NCBI RefSeq assembly: GCF_004353505.1
Contig: NZ_SMNQ01000010.1
Span: forward strand, 124,001 to 188,000
Reading direction: 5' to 3'
DNA: 64,000 nt
Source of the DNA: Streptomyces sp. WAC05374
Lineage (GTDB): Bacteria > Actinomycetota > Actinomycetes > Streptomycetales > Streptomycetaceae
Shown: positions 45,338 to 53,750 of the stretch, piece after piece
Position numbering within the stretch: the stretch's first letter is position 1
Layout of the letters: each line of letters opens with the position of its first letter
Made by a program: the position numbers and the translations under genes
The notes under the pieces: model-generated
The model's input: only the letters and a program-made list of their open reading frames with translations
Told to the model about the DNA's origin: nothing
The model's database searches: none

Positions 45338-47407
45338 ATGGCCGACTCTTCCCGCCCCGTGCACCTGCACCCGGTGCCCGACATCGACGATGCGCCGGCC
45401 GCGCCGGTGCCGGTGGACAACCCGAACCTTCCCGAGCCGAAGGTGACCGTCGAGAAGCGCAAGCCGGTGCTCGCCGGGTGGCTGACCAACCGGCGTGACT
45501 TCCTGGCCACCGCCCGCCACGCCGGCGCCAACCTCGGATACGCCAGCCTGTACCACGGGGTGCGGCTGCCGGTGTATGCCGGACGGCTGGCCCTAATGTC
45601 CCCGCGGGGCGCTTGCCGGTTCATCGCCTCCACCAACCGGTGGGTGTGGGACCGAGAAGCCGCACCGCTTCGGGAGTTCGCCGTCCGTACGGAGGATGTT
45701 GAGGAGTACATGCGTCTGGCCCGGTTGCGGTCCGGTCGCATCCGGCTGCGCGGCTTGGTCACCCTTGTGGCGGCCGTCTTCGGGTTCGGGTTCGCCCTGT
45801 GGCTCTACGTCCTGGCCCCGGCCTACTTGTACGCGTTCGCCGCCGGCGGCGTGCTGCTGCTCGGGTGCGCCGGCCAGCAGCCCGACGCGCCGGTCGTCGG
45901 CCCTGCCGTGCTGAAAACCGAAGTGCAGAAGCTCACCGGGTCGATCGTGCTGCGCGGGCTGGACTCGATCGGCAACGCGAAGATTTCCGCCGCGATCAAG
46001 AAGGGCGGGGAGATGAACGGGCTGCGGTTCGTCTCCGAAATCGTCCGCGACGGGCCCGGCTACCGCGCCGACCTCGACCTCCCCTACGGGGTGACGCCGG
46101 AGGACATCATGGAGGCCCGCAAGCCCCTGGCCTCCGGTCTGCGCCGCAAGGTCGGCTGCGTGTGGCCCTCCCCCGACCCCAGCGAGCATGAGGGTCGGCT
46201 GATCCTGTGGGTGGGGGACAAGCCGATGAACGAGACGACCAAACCGGCCTGGCCGCTGCTGAAGTCGGGGCAGGTCGACCTGTTCAAGCCGGTCGTCTTC
46301 GGCAACGACCAGCGCATGCGCGACGTCGCAGTGACGCTGATGTTCGCGGCCGTCGTCGTCGGCTCCATCCCCCGCATGGGTAAGACGTTCCTTATCCGGC
46401 TTCTCTTGCTCATCGCCGCCCTGGACCCGCGGGCGGAGCTGCACGCGTTCGACTTCAAGGGCACCGGCGACTTCGGCGCCCTGGAACCGGTCTGCCACCG
46501 CTACCGCGCCGGCGAAGACCCCGAAGACATCGCCTACGTCCTGGACGCCCTGCGAGAGTTGAAGGGGGAGCTGCGGCGCCGGGCGAAGGTGATCCGGGAG
46601 CTCCCGCGCACGCGCTGCCCGGAGTCCAAGGTCACGCCGGAGCTGGCGAGTGACAAGAGTCTGGGGCTGCACCCGATCGTGGTCGGGCTGGATGAATGCC
46701 AGGTCGCGTTCGAGCACGACGAGCACGGCGGCGAGATCGAGGCGATCTGCACCGACCTGGTCAAGCGCGGCCCCGCGCTCGGCATTGTCGCCATGTTCGG
46801 CACCCAGCGCCCCGACGCCAAGTCCCTGCCCACCGGGATCAGCGCGAACGCGGTGCTGCGGTTCTGCCTGAAGGTCATGGGACAGCCGGCTAACGACATG
46901 GTGCTGGGAACGTCGATGTACAAGGCCGGATACCGGGCCACCATGTTCTCCCGCTCCGACCGGGGCATCTGCTGGATGGCCGGCGAAGGCGACGACCCCA
47001 AGATCGTGGCCTCCGCCTTCGTCGACGCGGTCGCCGCCGGGCAGGTCGTGGCCCGGGCGCGGAAGCTCCGCGAGGAGTACGGCAACGTCACCGGTCACGC
47101 CATCGGCAAGGGCCCGGAGAAGACCAGCACCACAGACATCCTCGCCGACGTCTTGGACGTCATCCCCGCCGGGGAGAAGGCCGTGTGGTGTGAGCGGATC
47201 GCCACCCGGCTCGCGGAGCTGCGGCCGGAGACCTATGGCGGGTGGAAGGGCGAGAACGTCACCGCCGCACTCAAGCCCTGGGGCATCAAGCCCGGACAGG
47301 TCTGGGGCCAGACCGACACCGGCGAGGGCAAGAACCGGCGCGGCATCGAACGCACGGCGATCACCGCTGCCATCACACGGCGTGACGCCGACCGGGCCGC
47401 TGCCTGA
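45338..47407 (+). CDS. FtsK/SpoIIIE-type conjugative DNA translocase (TraB-like)
   Basis: 689 residues from ATG 45338 (CAGGAG upstream). Two transmembrane helices (about residues 140-175) anchor a cytosolic FtsK-like motor: Walker A GSIPRMGKT (~342-350), Walker B IVVGLDECQ (~448), and the later TQRPDAKSLPTGISAN arginine-finger region. A C-terminal winged-helix-like domain (CERIATRLAELRPETYGG, then VTAALKPWGI) is in the place of the gamma-type DNA-reading domain. In Streptomyces one hexameric TraB protein moves double-stranded DNA between hyphae. A CTAG-rich repeat lies right after the stop. Confidence 0.92.
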   Translation: MADSSRPVHLHPVPDIDDAPAAPVPVDNPNLPEPKVTVEKRKPVLAGWLTNRRDFLATARHAGANLGYASLYHGVRLPVYAGRLALMSPRGACRFIASTNRWVWDREAAPLREFAVRTEDVEEYMRLARLRSGRIRLRGLVTLVAAVFGFGFALWLYVLAPAYLYAFAAGGVLLLGCAGQQPDAPVVGPAVLKTEVQKLTGSIVLRGLDSIGNAKISAAIKKGGEMNGLRFVSEIVRDGPGYRADLDLPYGVTPEDIMEARKPLASGLRRKVGCVWPSPDPSEHEGRLILWVGDKPMNETTKPAWPLLKSGQVDLFKPVVFGNDQRMRDVAVTLMFAAVVVGSIPRMGKTFLIRLLLLIAALDPRAELHAFDFKGTGDFGALEPVCHRYRAGEDPEDIAYVLDALRELKGELRRRAKVIRELPRTRCPESKVTPELASDKSLGLHPIVVGLDECQVAFEHDEHGGEIEAICTDLVKRGPALGIVAMFGTQRPDAKSLPTGISANAVLRFCLKVMGQPANDMVLGTSMYKAGYRATMFSRSDRGICWMAGEGDDPKIVASAFVDAVAAGQVVARARKLREEYGNVTGHAIGKGPEKTSTTDILADVLDVIPAGEKAVWCERIATRLAELRPETYGGWKGENVTAALKPWGIKPGQVWGQTDTGEGKNRRGIERTAITAAITRRDADRAAA

Positions 47408-47417
47408 CCCGAGCAGC

Positions 47418-47570
47418 GCTGCTAGACCTAGCACCCACCGCCGCTAGGTCTAGCAGCCCCACTAGCAACCAAAATGCCGCTGATCAGCGAACTAGCGTCT
47501 AGCGTCCACCTGCAGCAACCCCCGAAACCCGCCCTTCACCGGGAGGTCACCCCGTCATGCTCACCGCTAG
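47418..47570. repeat. CTAG-rich repeat cluster after traB (clt candidate)
   Basis: A perfect 15-bp inverted repeat GCTGCTAGACCTAGC (47418-47432) / GCTAGGTCTAGCAGC (47443-47457) with a ten-base loop is followed by further CTAG copies. Eight CTAG tetramers occur in 149 bp (47422 to 47570), although CTAG is rare in bacterial DNA. Location directly behind the translocase gene fits the cis-acting locus of transfer that TraB proteins recognise. The stem could also terminate traB transcription. Confidence 0.65.
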
Positions 47571-47781
47571 CGTCCTCATCCTGGCCACGCTCGCCGGTTA
47601 CGCACTGTTGTGCGCGGTCAAGCCGTTCGGGCCCTGCCGCAAGTGCCGCGGCAGCGGCATCCGGGAGGTCCGCAAGGGCTTCAAGATGTGCCGCCGCTGC
47701 CACGGTCAGTGCTACCGGCTGCGCGTCGGCCGCCGGCTGCTCAACACCAGCCGCGAGATCCACCGCACTGGCAGCCGCTGA
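47557..47781 (+). CDS. small protein with DnaJ-like zinc CxxC motifs
   Basis: 74 residues. One N-terminal hydrophobic helix, then PCRKCRGSGIR and MCRRCHGQCYRL, i.e. two CxxCxG-type knuckles like those of the DnaJ zinc domain. Likely a membrane-anchored zinc protein of the transfer region. I know no assigned function. Confidence 0.68.
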   Translation: MLTASVLILATLAGYALLCAVKPFGPCRKCRGSGIREVRKGFKMCRRCHGQCYRLRVGRRLLNTSREIHRTGSR

Positions 47782-47937
47782 TCAAAGTCATGGGACCGGT
47801 GATCACCCGCCTAACGGCAGCCTCGCCGTGCAAGGGCTCGCCAGCGCAACCACCGGTCCGTGTCCCCAAGCTTGCGAGCACCCGGGGCCCACGCAGCCTA
47901 CCCAGCCGCCTCACCCAGCCGTCAAAGGAGCTTCGAC
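47782..47937. other. 156-bp gap with 9-bp inverted repeat
   Basis: GGACCGGTG (47793-47801) is matched by CACCGGTCC (47851-47859) across 49 bases. It could be part of a mRNA structure. The gap ends with AAAGGAG for the next gene. Confidence 0.4.
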
Positions 47938-48126
47938 ATGGCCGTGACCGTCTCCCTCGTCGCCCTCTTCGGACTCGTCCTGTTCTTCCTGTTCCGCTCC
48001 CACAGCCTCAGCGCCGGCAGCGCCTTCACCGCCGGCGGGTTCGGCTTCTTCCTCGCCTCCACCGGAGCCGCCGAACCCATCAACCAACTCGTCGCCGCGT
48101 TCGTGGACGCCATCCCGGTCCTGTAA
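47938..48126 (+). CDS. SpdD-like small membrane protein
   Basis: 62 residues from ATG 47938 with AAAGGAG eight bases upstream. Two hydrophobic helices (VALFGLVLFFLF and AGGFGFFLASTGAA) and the ending EPINQLVAAFVDAI. It resembles plasmid-spread proteins of streptomycetes (SpdD type), which widen the zone of plasmid transfer in mycelium. The assignment is from size, pattern and place. Confidence 0.62.
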   Translation: MAVTVSLVALFGLVLFFLFRSHSLSAGSAFTAGGFGFFLASTGAAEPINQLVAAFVDAIPVL

Positions 48127-48151
48127 GACGGGACAGCATCGCGAAGTCCGC

Positions 48152-49177
48152 TTACGGCTGGCTGCTCAGGAGCGGCCAGCCGGCAAAGCCTTCGTCGGCC
48201 TGGTAGACCAGCTCCACGTTCACCTCGTCGAGGAGGTCCTTCACGTCCGCGGTGGGCTCGCTCGGCAACAGGACAGCGGCGCGCAGAGTCTTGCCGTTCG
48301 GGATGTGCCGGCGGTAGTCGGCCAACTGGCCGATCGCCATGCGGACGTTGGCCCGCGTCGTCAGTCCCTTTGCTTCGTACAGGACGTGGTCGGTCGCGTC
48401 GTACAGGTCCGGGGTCAGCGCCCCGGGCTCGCCCTTGATGGTGATCTGGAAGCTGTGCGTCTCATGCCCGGCTGCGGCCAGGTGGGCGGCGAACGCCTTC
48501 ACGAGTTCGCCTTCGCGGCGCAGCACCTTCCGCTGTCCCGCGGGGATGTCTGCGACCGTCTCCGGGGTGCTGTGCTGCTCGGCCTTCTTGACCTTAGTTC
48601 CGCTCTGCTTCGGCAGGACGACCGGTGCCGGCACGTCCGCTACAGGGGCGGTGACCTCGATCGCCGTCTGTCCGGCGGCCGGCACCTTGTCGGCCTCCGT
48701 CCATGCCGGCGTCGTTCCCTCCGCCGGACGGAAGCGGAAAACGAGCACGTCGCGCATCACGCCGTTCTGGCCGGGCGCGCGCCGCACGTCATACGGCTTG
48801 ATCGGGTCCAGCACCATCTGGCCGATGTAGCGCTGCTGCATCGCACCGCCGCCCGGAACCCTGCCATGCGCGACGAACAGATGCAGCTCACGCTGCTTCT
48901 CCACGTGCGTCAGGATCGACCCATTACGGCCGGACGGCTTCTGGTCCCCGTTCGCCCCGGCACCGGTGTACAGGTACAGCGGCCCGAACTCATCGTCTTC
49001 GGCGCGGCCGTCGAAGGTGTAGCCGTACTCCTCGCCCGCGGACGGGTCGGAGTACACGAACACCTTGCCGGCATCGTCCGCGGGTTCGATGCCCTGGAAC
49101 GTCCCACAGCCGTAGGCCGCCGCGATCGCTTCGCGCGTCGTAATCAGGCCCGGCACAAGATCAACGGTCGTCGTCAT
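48152..49177 (-). CDS. SRA-PD-(D/E)xK modification-dependent endonuclease
   Basis: 341 residues. The N-terminal ~150 residues look like the SRA-type base-flipping domain seen in ScoMcrA-like type IV enzymes (FGPLYLYTGAGANGDQ, then ELHLFVAHG and VLVFRFRP). A spacer leads to a C-terminal nuclease with LTPDLYDATDHVLYEAKG: Asp257, Glu268, Lys270 of the PD-(D/E)xK site, plus a preceding acidic helix (REGELVKAFA). It should cut DNA bearing modified cytosine or other marks, i.e. a type IV restriction enzyme. It is antisense to its AICE neighbours and has its own promoter. Confidence 0.8.
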   Translation of the reverse strand: MTTTVDLVPGLITTREAIAAAYGCGTFQGIEPADDAGKVFVYSDPSAGEEYGYTFDGRAEDDEFGPLYLYTGAGANGDQKPSGRNGSILTHVEKQRELHLFVAHGRVPGGGAMQQRYIGQMVLDPIKPYDVRRAPGQNGVMRDVLVFRFRPAEGTTPAWTEADKVPAAGQTAIEVTAPVADVPAPVVLPKQSGTKVKKAEQHSTPETVADIPAGQRKVLRREGELVKAFAAHLAAAGHETHSFQITIKGEPGALTPDLYDATDHVLYEAKGLTTRANVRMAIGQLADYRRHIPNGKTLRAAVLLPSEPTADVKDLLDEVNVELVYQADEGFAGWPLLSSQP

Positions 49178-49312
49178 GCCGCGACCCTAACCGCCCCCAC
49201 TGACACCCGCCCCGGAGATTTCCGCGGCATGGCAGAGGGCGGCCCGCGTCTCGCCAAAGCCTCGGGCCGCCCTCATATCCAGCATCCGATCAGAGAACTG
49301 GAGACCTCCAGC
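49178..49312. promoter_or_regulatory. divergent region with replication-gene leader hairpin
   Basis: Between the endonuclease gene and the primase. A 12-bp perfect stem GAGGGCGGCCCG (49235-49246) / CGGGCCGCCCTC (49263-49274) with a 16-base loop lies 39 bp before the primase ATG and may attenuate replication-gene expression. Confidence 0.55.
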
Positions 49313-50173
49313 ATGACTCAACGTGCCCTCATCCGGCGAGACCACCGTGCGGTGGCGCTCGAACTGGCTGCGGCCGGTGTGCCGGTCCTGCCTCTGCGAG
49401 CCGGAAAGGCCCCCTTCGGCAACTGCCGCCGCTGCCAGGACAACGCCTGCGGCGGCCGGCCGAACATGAAGAACTCCGGACCGTGCAAGTGCCCCGGGCC
49501 TTGCCACGGCTGGGCCGCCGCCACCACCGACCCGCACGTCCTCACCTCCGGGCCCTGGCGCCGCGCCTGGCTGCGAGCCGAGGCGGTCGCCTACCACCCG
49601 GGCGGGGCCGGTCTGACGGTTGTAGACCTGGACAACGCCGACGCGATCGCCTGGGCCCGCGAGACCCTGCCCACCACACAGACCGTGCCGACCACGCGCG
49701 GCGAGCACTGGCTCTACCTCGGTGCCATGCAGTCCGCGAACGCGGTACGGCCGGGCGTGGACATCAAATCCACAATGGCCTACGCCCGGTGGCTCGGGTT
49801 CGGCGCCGGCACCATGGCCTACCTGCCGGACGCCGTTCGCGCGCTGGCCGTGAAGAAGCCGTCCACGGTCCGACCAGCGCCGCGTGCCCTCGCCATGCCC
49901 GCACGGGCGGACGCCGGGGAATGCCGCCACCGCTCGCCCGCCTATCTGGAGCGTGGCATCGCCATGGCCGAGCAGCGGATCACCCAGGCGTCCAGCGCGG
50001 TGCACGTGACCGTGTATCGGACGTTTCTCGCGGTGCTGTCCAGGCATGGCCGGTGCGGCTGCCTGACCGATGCCCACGTCGGGCGGCTCTTCACCGCCGC
50101 GCAGGCCAAGGGCGAGACCGCCCGGCACTGCACCGACGCGTGGGCCAACGCCCGCACCGCCCTGGGGATGTGA
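49313..50173 (+). CDS. bifunctional DNA primase/polymerase (prim-pol)
   Basis: 286 residues. An N-terminal zinc-cluster region rich in Cys (CRRCQDNACGG, CKCPGPCHG) followed by the prim-pol active site: VVDLDN (Asp ~103-105), the GEHWLY His motif, and VDIKS. Bifunctional prim-pols initiate replication of AICEs and plasmids. The ATPase gene follows after three bases. ATG 49313 sits just after an ACTGGAGA ribosome site. Confidence 0.88.
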   Translation: MTQRALIRRDHRAVALELAAAGVPVLPLRAGKAPFGNCRRCQDNACGGRPNMKNSGPCKCPGPCHGWAAATTDPHVLTSGPWRRAWLRAEAVAYHPGGAGLTVVDLDNADAIAWARETLPTTQTVPTTRGEHWLYLGAMQSANAVRPGVDIKSTMAYARWLGFGAGTMAYLPDAVRALAVKKPSTVRPAPRALAMPARADAGECRHRSPAYLERGIAMAEQRITQASSAVHVTVYRTFLAVLSRHGRCGCLTDAHVGRLFTAAQAKGETARHCTDAWANARTALGM

Positions 50174-50176
50174 GCC

Positions 50177-51652
50177 ATGTCCGACGACGAAAAGAACCCC
50201 GCTCGCGAGGTCATCACCGACTATGCACAGGCGCACTTCCGGTACTTCCGCACCGCCGACGGCACCGTCTACGCGCAGAGGAACGGCCACCCCGTGGCCC
50301 GGCCGATCCGCTCCCAGGGCACCACGGGCAGCCACCGGCAGGAACTCATGGTCGGTCTCTTCCGCGACGGGGTGGGGGTGTTCAACGGCACAGCGCTCAA
50401 GGAAGCGCTGGACCTGATTGAAGCGCTCGCGCTCACCGAGGACGTACAGCCGGTTCACATCCGCGTGGCCCCCGGGTTCGACGGCGCCACGTGGCTGGAC
50501 CTGGGCCGCAACGACGGGCGATCAGTCCGTATCCACCCCACCGGGTGGGACATCGCCGTCCCGGACCCGCGCGAGGTGTGCTGGCGGCGCACCCAGCTCA
50601 CCGGGGAACTGCCCCTGCCGGCCAAGGACACTGATGGCAAGGGCATCGATCTGCTGCTGAGGCTGTGCAACTTCGCCAACGCGGAGACCGAGTGCCTGGC
50701 CATCGCCTGGCTCATCGGCTGCCTCGGCCCCTCCGTTCCCGTCCCCGCCCCGTTCCTCACCGGCCCCCAGGGGGCGGGCAAGTCCACCGCCGGGCGGATG
50801 CTCGTGCGGATCATCGAGGGCATGAGCGGCGACCTGCGCCGCGCCCCGAAGGACGAGGAGAACCTGACGGCAGCCGTCGCCGCCGGTTGGGTCACCGCCC
50901 TAGACAACCTCTCCCACATGACCCCGGACCTCTCGGACGCCATGTGCTGCATCGTCACCGGCGCCGAAAACGTCAAGCGAGCCCTGTTCACCGATGGGGA
51001 CGTCTTCCGCGCCCGCTACCGCCGCCCGATGCTGCTGACCGGCATCGACGTCGGCGTCATCCGGCCCGACCTTGCCGAACGTCTCCTTCCGCTGCGTCTG
51101 GAGCGTCCGCGTGTGCGACGTACCGAGGCGGAGCTGTGGGTGGAGTACGAACAGGTGCTGCCCGTCATCCTCGGCTCGCTCCTGGACCTGACGGTGAAGG
51201 TGCGGGCCGCCGAGGCAGACATCCCGACCGATCTGCGGATGGCCGACTTTGCGCACCTGTGCGCGCAGCTCGACGCCGCGACCGGCTTTGGCTCGCTGGG
51301 CGCCTACCGGGCCAGCCTGGACGACCTCAACGACGACGTCATCGAAGGCGACCTCCTCGCACAGACCGTGCTTAAGCACGCCGCCGGCATGACGCCGGGC
51401 GCAGAGACGCGGATGACGTCCTCGGAGTGGCTGCACGCCCTCACCGGCCTCTACAGCGGCGAGGAGTGCCGTCCCCTGCCCAAAGGCTGGCCCACCACCG
51501 GCAAAGTCCTCTCCGACCGCCTCAAGCGCCTCCAACCCACCCTCGCCGCCCGGGGCGTCCTCATCGACTGGGGCCGCACCGGCACCTCCCGCTACATCGC
51601 CATGACCCGCCCACCCACACCCGTCGCACACCAGCAGGAAGCACTGCACTGA
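50177..51652 (+). CDS. replication ATPase/helicase (AICE Rep partner)
   Basis: 491 residues. Walker A TGPQGAGKSTAGRML (near residue 200), a Walker B/sensor region (WVTALDNLSHMTPDLSDAM) and the D1-type arginine-rich LLPLRLERPRVRRTEAE indicate an AAA+/SF3-like helicase loader. It begins three bases after the prim-pol stop (start preceded by a good ribosome site within that gene), forming a rep pair. The C-terminal ~120 residues probably bind origin DNA. Iteron-like repeats start 190 bp downstream. Confidence 0.82.
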   Translation: MSDDEKNPAREVITDYAQAHFRYFRTADGTVYAQRNGHPVARPIRSQGTTGSHRQELMVGLFRDGVGVFNGTALKEALDLIEALALTEDVQPVHIRVAPGFDGATWLDLGRNDGRSVRIHPTGWDIAVPDPREVCWRRTQLTGELPLPAKDTDGKGIDLLLRLCNFANAETECLAIAWLIGCLGPSVPVPAPFLTGPQGAGKSTAGRMLVRIIEGMSGDLRRAPKDEENLTAAVAAGWVTALDNLSHMTPDLSDAMCCIVTGAENVKRALFTDGDVFRARYRRPMLLTGIDVGVIRPDLAERLLPLRLERPRVRRTEAELWVEYEQVLPVILGSLLDLTVKVRAAEADIPTDLRMADFAHLCAQLDAATGFGSLGAYRASLDDLNDDVIEGDLLAQTVLKHAAGMTPGAETRMTSSEWLHALTGLYSGEECRPLPKGWPTTGKVLSDRLKRLQPTLAARGVLIDWGRTGTSRYIAMTRPPTPVAHQQEALH

Positions 51653-51654
51653 CC

Positions 51655-51727
51655 TGCCGCGCCATAACCGTGCGGCGCGGGACAAGCAAGAAGAGCACCG
51701 GGCGCCACGCGGTCGTGCTCTTCTTGC
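51655..51727. terminator. two hairpins after the rep gene
   Basis: CCGCGC/GCGCGG (about 51657-51680), then a perfect 13-bp stem GCAAGAAGAGCAC (51686-51698) / GTGCTCTTCTTGC (51715-51727) with a 16-base loop. The second could terminate rep transcription or belong to the adjacent origin. Confidence 0.6.
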
Positions 51728-51841
51728 AGTTCGGCGGCTCGCCGCCGCCCGATGGTCGCGCCGCGAAGCGGCTCCGCATTCCCTCCCTGAGCCGCACCGC
51801 ACCACAACAGACACCCCCCTTTGTCCTAAGGGAAGAGACGC

Positions 51842-52049
51842 TGCGTCATCTGCGTCACCCTGGGGCAGGAAACGGCCCCTGACCAGCCGCAATAAGAGTG
51901 ACGCAGACGGCGACGGCTGCGTCATCCCGCGTCATCTGCGTCATCGGTGACACAGGCCGTGCGTCACCGATGACGCACCCCACCTCCCGCCGCGTCACAA
52001 GAAACCGCAGCTCAGACGCATGACGTGACGCAGATGACGCAGTGACGCA
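51842..52049. repeat. iteron field TGCGTCA/TGACGCA (candidate replication origin)
   Basis: Ten exact copies of one 7-mer in 208 bp: TGCGTCA at 51842, 51851, 51918, 51937 and 51960; TGACGCA at 51899, 51971, 52026, 52035 and 52043. Near-copies (CGCGTCA) occur at 51928 and 51991. Direct pairs are spaced 8-9 bp, and the two orientations cluster at opposite ends. Position between rep and xis fits the element's origin; integrase/Xis arm sites are the alternative. Confidence 0.72.
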
Positions 52050-52113
52050 GAAATCCCCACCTCGGACAGGTGCACGCGCGAGCCACCTAATACCGCTTCC
52101 GGAGGAGACGCCA

Positions 52114-52344
52114 GTGCCACCCGACACCGACCCCCGGACCACGCTCCGGGCAGGACTCCCGGACCGCTACCTCACCCCCGACGACATCGCCGAACTCTTC
52201 GACGTGCCCAAAGAGACCGTCTACCAGTGGCGCAAGAAGCGCACCGGCCCCCCAGGCTTCCGCGTCGGCAAGCACATCCGCTACGACCCCGCCGCCGTCC
52301 ATCGCTGGGCCGCCGAGCGCATGGCCGCCGACCAGGCCGCCTGA
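52114..52344 (+). CDS. xis: excisionase (MerR-like HTH, Xis)
   Basis: 76 residues from GTG 52114, with GGAGGAG seven bases upstream. YLTPDDIAELFDVPKETVYQ, then WRKKRTGPPGFRVGKHIRYD and a tryptophan helix AVHRWAAERM form the winged-helix MerR/excisionase fold. It directs the integrase to excise the element. A terminator separates it from int, so the two are not simply co-expressed. Confidence 0.9.
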   Translation: MPPDTDPRTTLRAGLPDRYLTPDDIAELFDVPKETVYQWRKKRTGPPGFRVGKHIRYDPAAVHRWAAERMAADQAA

Positions 52345-52369
52345 CACCCCCAACTACCGATACGCCACG

Positions 52370-52396
52370 AGGGCGGGCTGCCCAGCAGCCCGCCCT
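52370..52396 (+). terminator. hairpin between xis and int
   Basis: Perfect 11-bp stem AGGGCGGGCTG / CAGCCCGCCCT with a five-base loop and TTT tail, 26 bp after the xis stop and 29 bp before the int ATG. Partial read-through would keep Int below Xis. Confidence 0.8.
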
Positions 52397-52424
52397 TTCG
52401 CGCCCACGAAGGGACCACCCCTCC

Positions 52425-53690
52425 ATGGCAGGCCACATCCAAGACCGATGGTTCAAGACCGTCACCGGCCCCGACGGCAAGCCCGTCAAGGTCAAGACCG
52501 ATCGCCACGGATCGGGCCTCCGGTACCGTGCCCGGTACGTCGGCCCGGACGGCACCGAGAAGAGCAAGTCGTTCCGCGACAGGGAATTGCGGCTCGCCAA
52601 ACAGTGGCTCACGCAGATCGAAGCCGACATGTCGCGCGGCCAGTACATCGACCCGCGCGCCGCGCGGACCACGTTCCGGCAGTACGCGGAACGCTGGGTC
52701 AAGACGCACACCGGAGAGATCAACAGTCGAGAGGCTGCGGAGCGTCGTCTGCGGCTGCACGCCTATCCCCATATCGGCTCGCGCCCGCTCGGCTCCTTCA
52801 AGCCCGAGCACATCCGCGCCTGGATCGCCGACCTGGAAGCGACCGTGCCGGCCGAGTCGCACCGCCGCATCATCGTCGGCACCGTCTCCGCAGCGCTGAG
52901 CGCGGCGGTCGACGACGGGCTGCTCAGCAAGAACCCGTGCCGCGCCCGCACGGTGCAGCTCCCGAAACCGGGCAAGCCGCGCGTCGTCCCGTGGACGGCA
53001 GAGCAGGTCTTCGGCGTACGCGCTGCCCTCCCCCGGCGCTACCAGGCCGCCGTGGACGCTGGGGCAGGATGCGGGCTTCGACAGGGTGAGATCTTCGGTC
53101 TGGCTGTCGACGAACTCGACTACGTGGGTGGGTGGCTGGCTGTGGGCCATCAACTCAAGCGCATTCGAGGCAAGTACGTCTTCGCCCTACCCAAGGGTGG
53201 AAAGGTCCGAAACGTACCGCTGCCGAAGGCGGTGGCCGCCGCCCTTCGGGACCATGTGAAGGAGTTCGAGCCGATCGACGTGACGCTTCCGTGGCGCACG
53301 CCTGACGGACCCCTCGTGACTAAGCGGCTCATCTTCAGCGGAGTCGAGGGGAGGCATGTACGCGTGAGCCACTTCAACGATCACCGTTGGAAGCCTGCCT
53401 TGGCCGCCGCAGGCATCATCCCCAACCCGGAAGCGGACGAGCGGTACGCGTCGGCACGCGAGCACGGCATGCACGCGCTCAGGCACTTCTACGCGTCCGT
53501 CCTGCTGGACGCCGGCGAGAACATCCGGGCCCTGAGTCAGTACCTCGGTCACAGCGATCCCGGGTTCACGCTCAGGACGTACACGCACCTGATGCCGAGC
53601 AGTGAGGGGCGGACCCGGAAGGCCGTCGACAGCCTCTATCTGGCGTCGAATCCTCAAGATCACGGCCCAGAGACGGCCCAAGCCGCATGA
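52425..53690 (+). CDS. int: tyrosine site-specific integrase
   Basis: 421 residues. An N-terminal arm-binding AP2-like region (SGLRYRARYVGPDG, KSKSFRDRELRLAKQWL) and a SAM-like core-binding domain (residues ~75-165; TFRQYAERWVKTHTGEI) precede the catalytic domain with Arg in GCGLRQGEIF (~218), HALRHFYAS (~350) and the nucleophile in LRTYTHLM (~387). It lies at the right end of the element, 60 bp from the junction, as in pSAM2-type AICEs, and should recombine the sulfatase attB. Confidence 0.94.
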   Translation: MAGHIQDRWFKTVTGPDGKPVKVKTDRHGSGLRYRARYVGPDGTEKSKSFRDRELRLAKQWLTQIEADMSRGQYIDPRAARTTFRQYAERWVKTHTGEINSREAAERRLRLHAYPHIGSRPLGSFKPEHIRAWIADLEATVPAESHRRIIVGTVSAALSAAVDDGLLSKNPCRARTVQLPKPGKPRVVPWTAEQVFGVRAALPRRYQAAVDAGAGCGLRQGEIFGLAVDELDYVGGWLAVGHQLKRIRGKYVFALPKGGKVRNVPLPKAVAAALRDHVKEFEPIDVTLPWRTPDGPLVTKRLIFSGVEGRHVRVSHFNDHRWKPALAAAGIIPNPEADERYASAREHGMHALRHFYASVLLDAGENIRALSQYLGHSDPGFTLRTYTHLMPSSEGRTRKAVDSLYLASNPQDHGPETAQAA

Positions 53691-53693
53691 TCC

Positions 53694-53728
53694 GGCCCCG
53701 CCCAGAGCTATACGCCCTGGTCGGGGCC
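53694..53728 (+). terminator. hairpin after int
   Basis: GGCCCCG / CGGGGCC outer stem (53694-53700, 53722-53728) with an inner CCAG/CTGG continuation, four bases past the int stop and just before the junction. Confidence 0.65.
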
Positions 53729-53750
53729 CCGTCACATTAAATCGCGCGGA

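Noticed and set aside
45593..47434. 613-codon minus-strand frame opposite the TraB-like gene
   Set aside because: Antisense shadow of the translocase, with no start context or domain.
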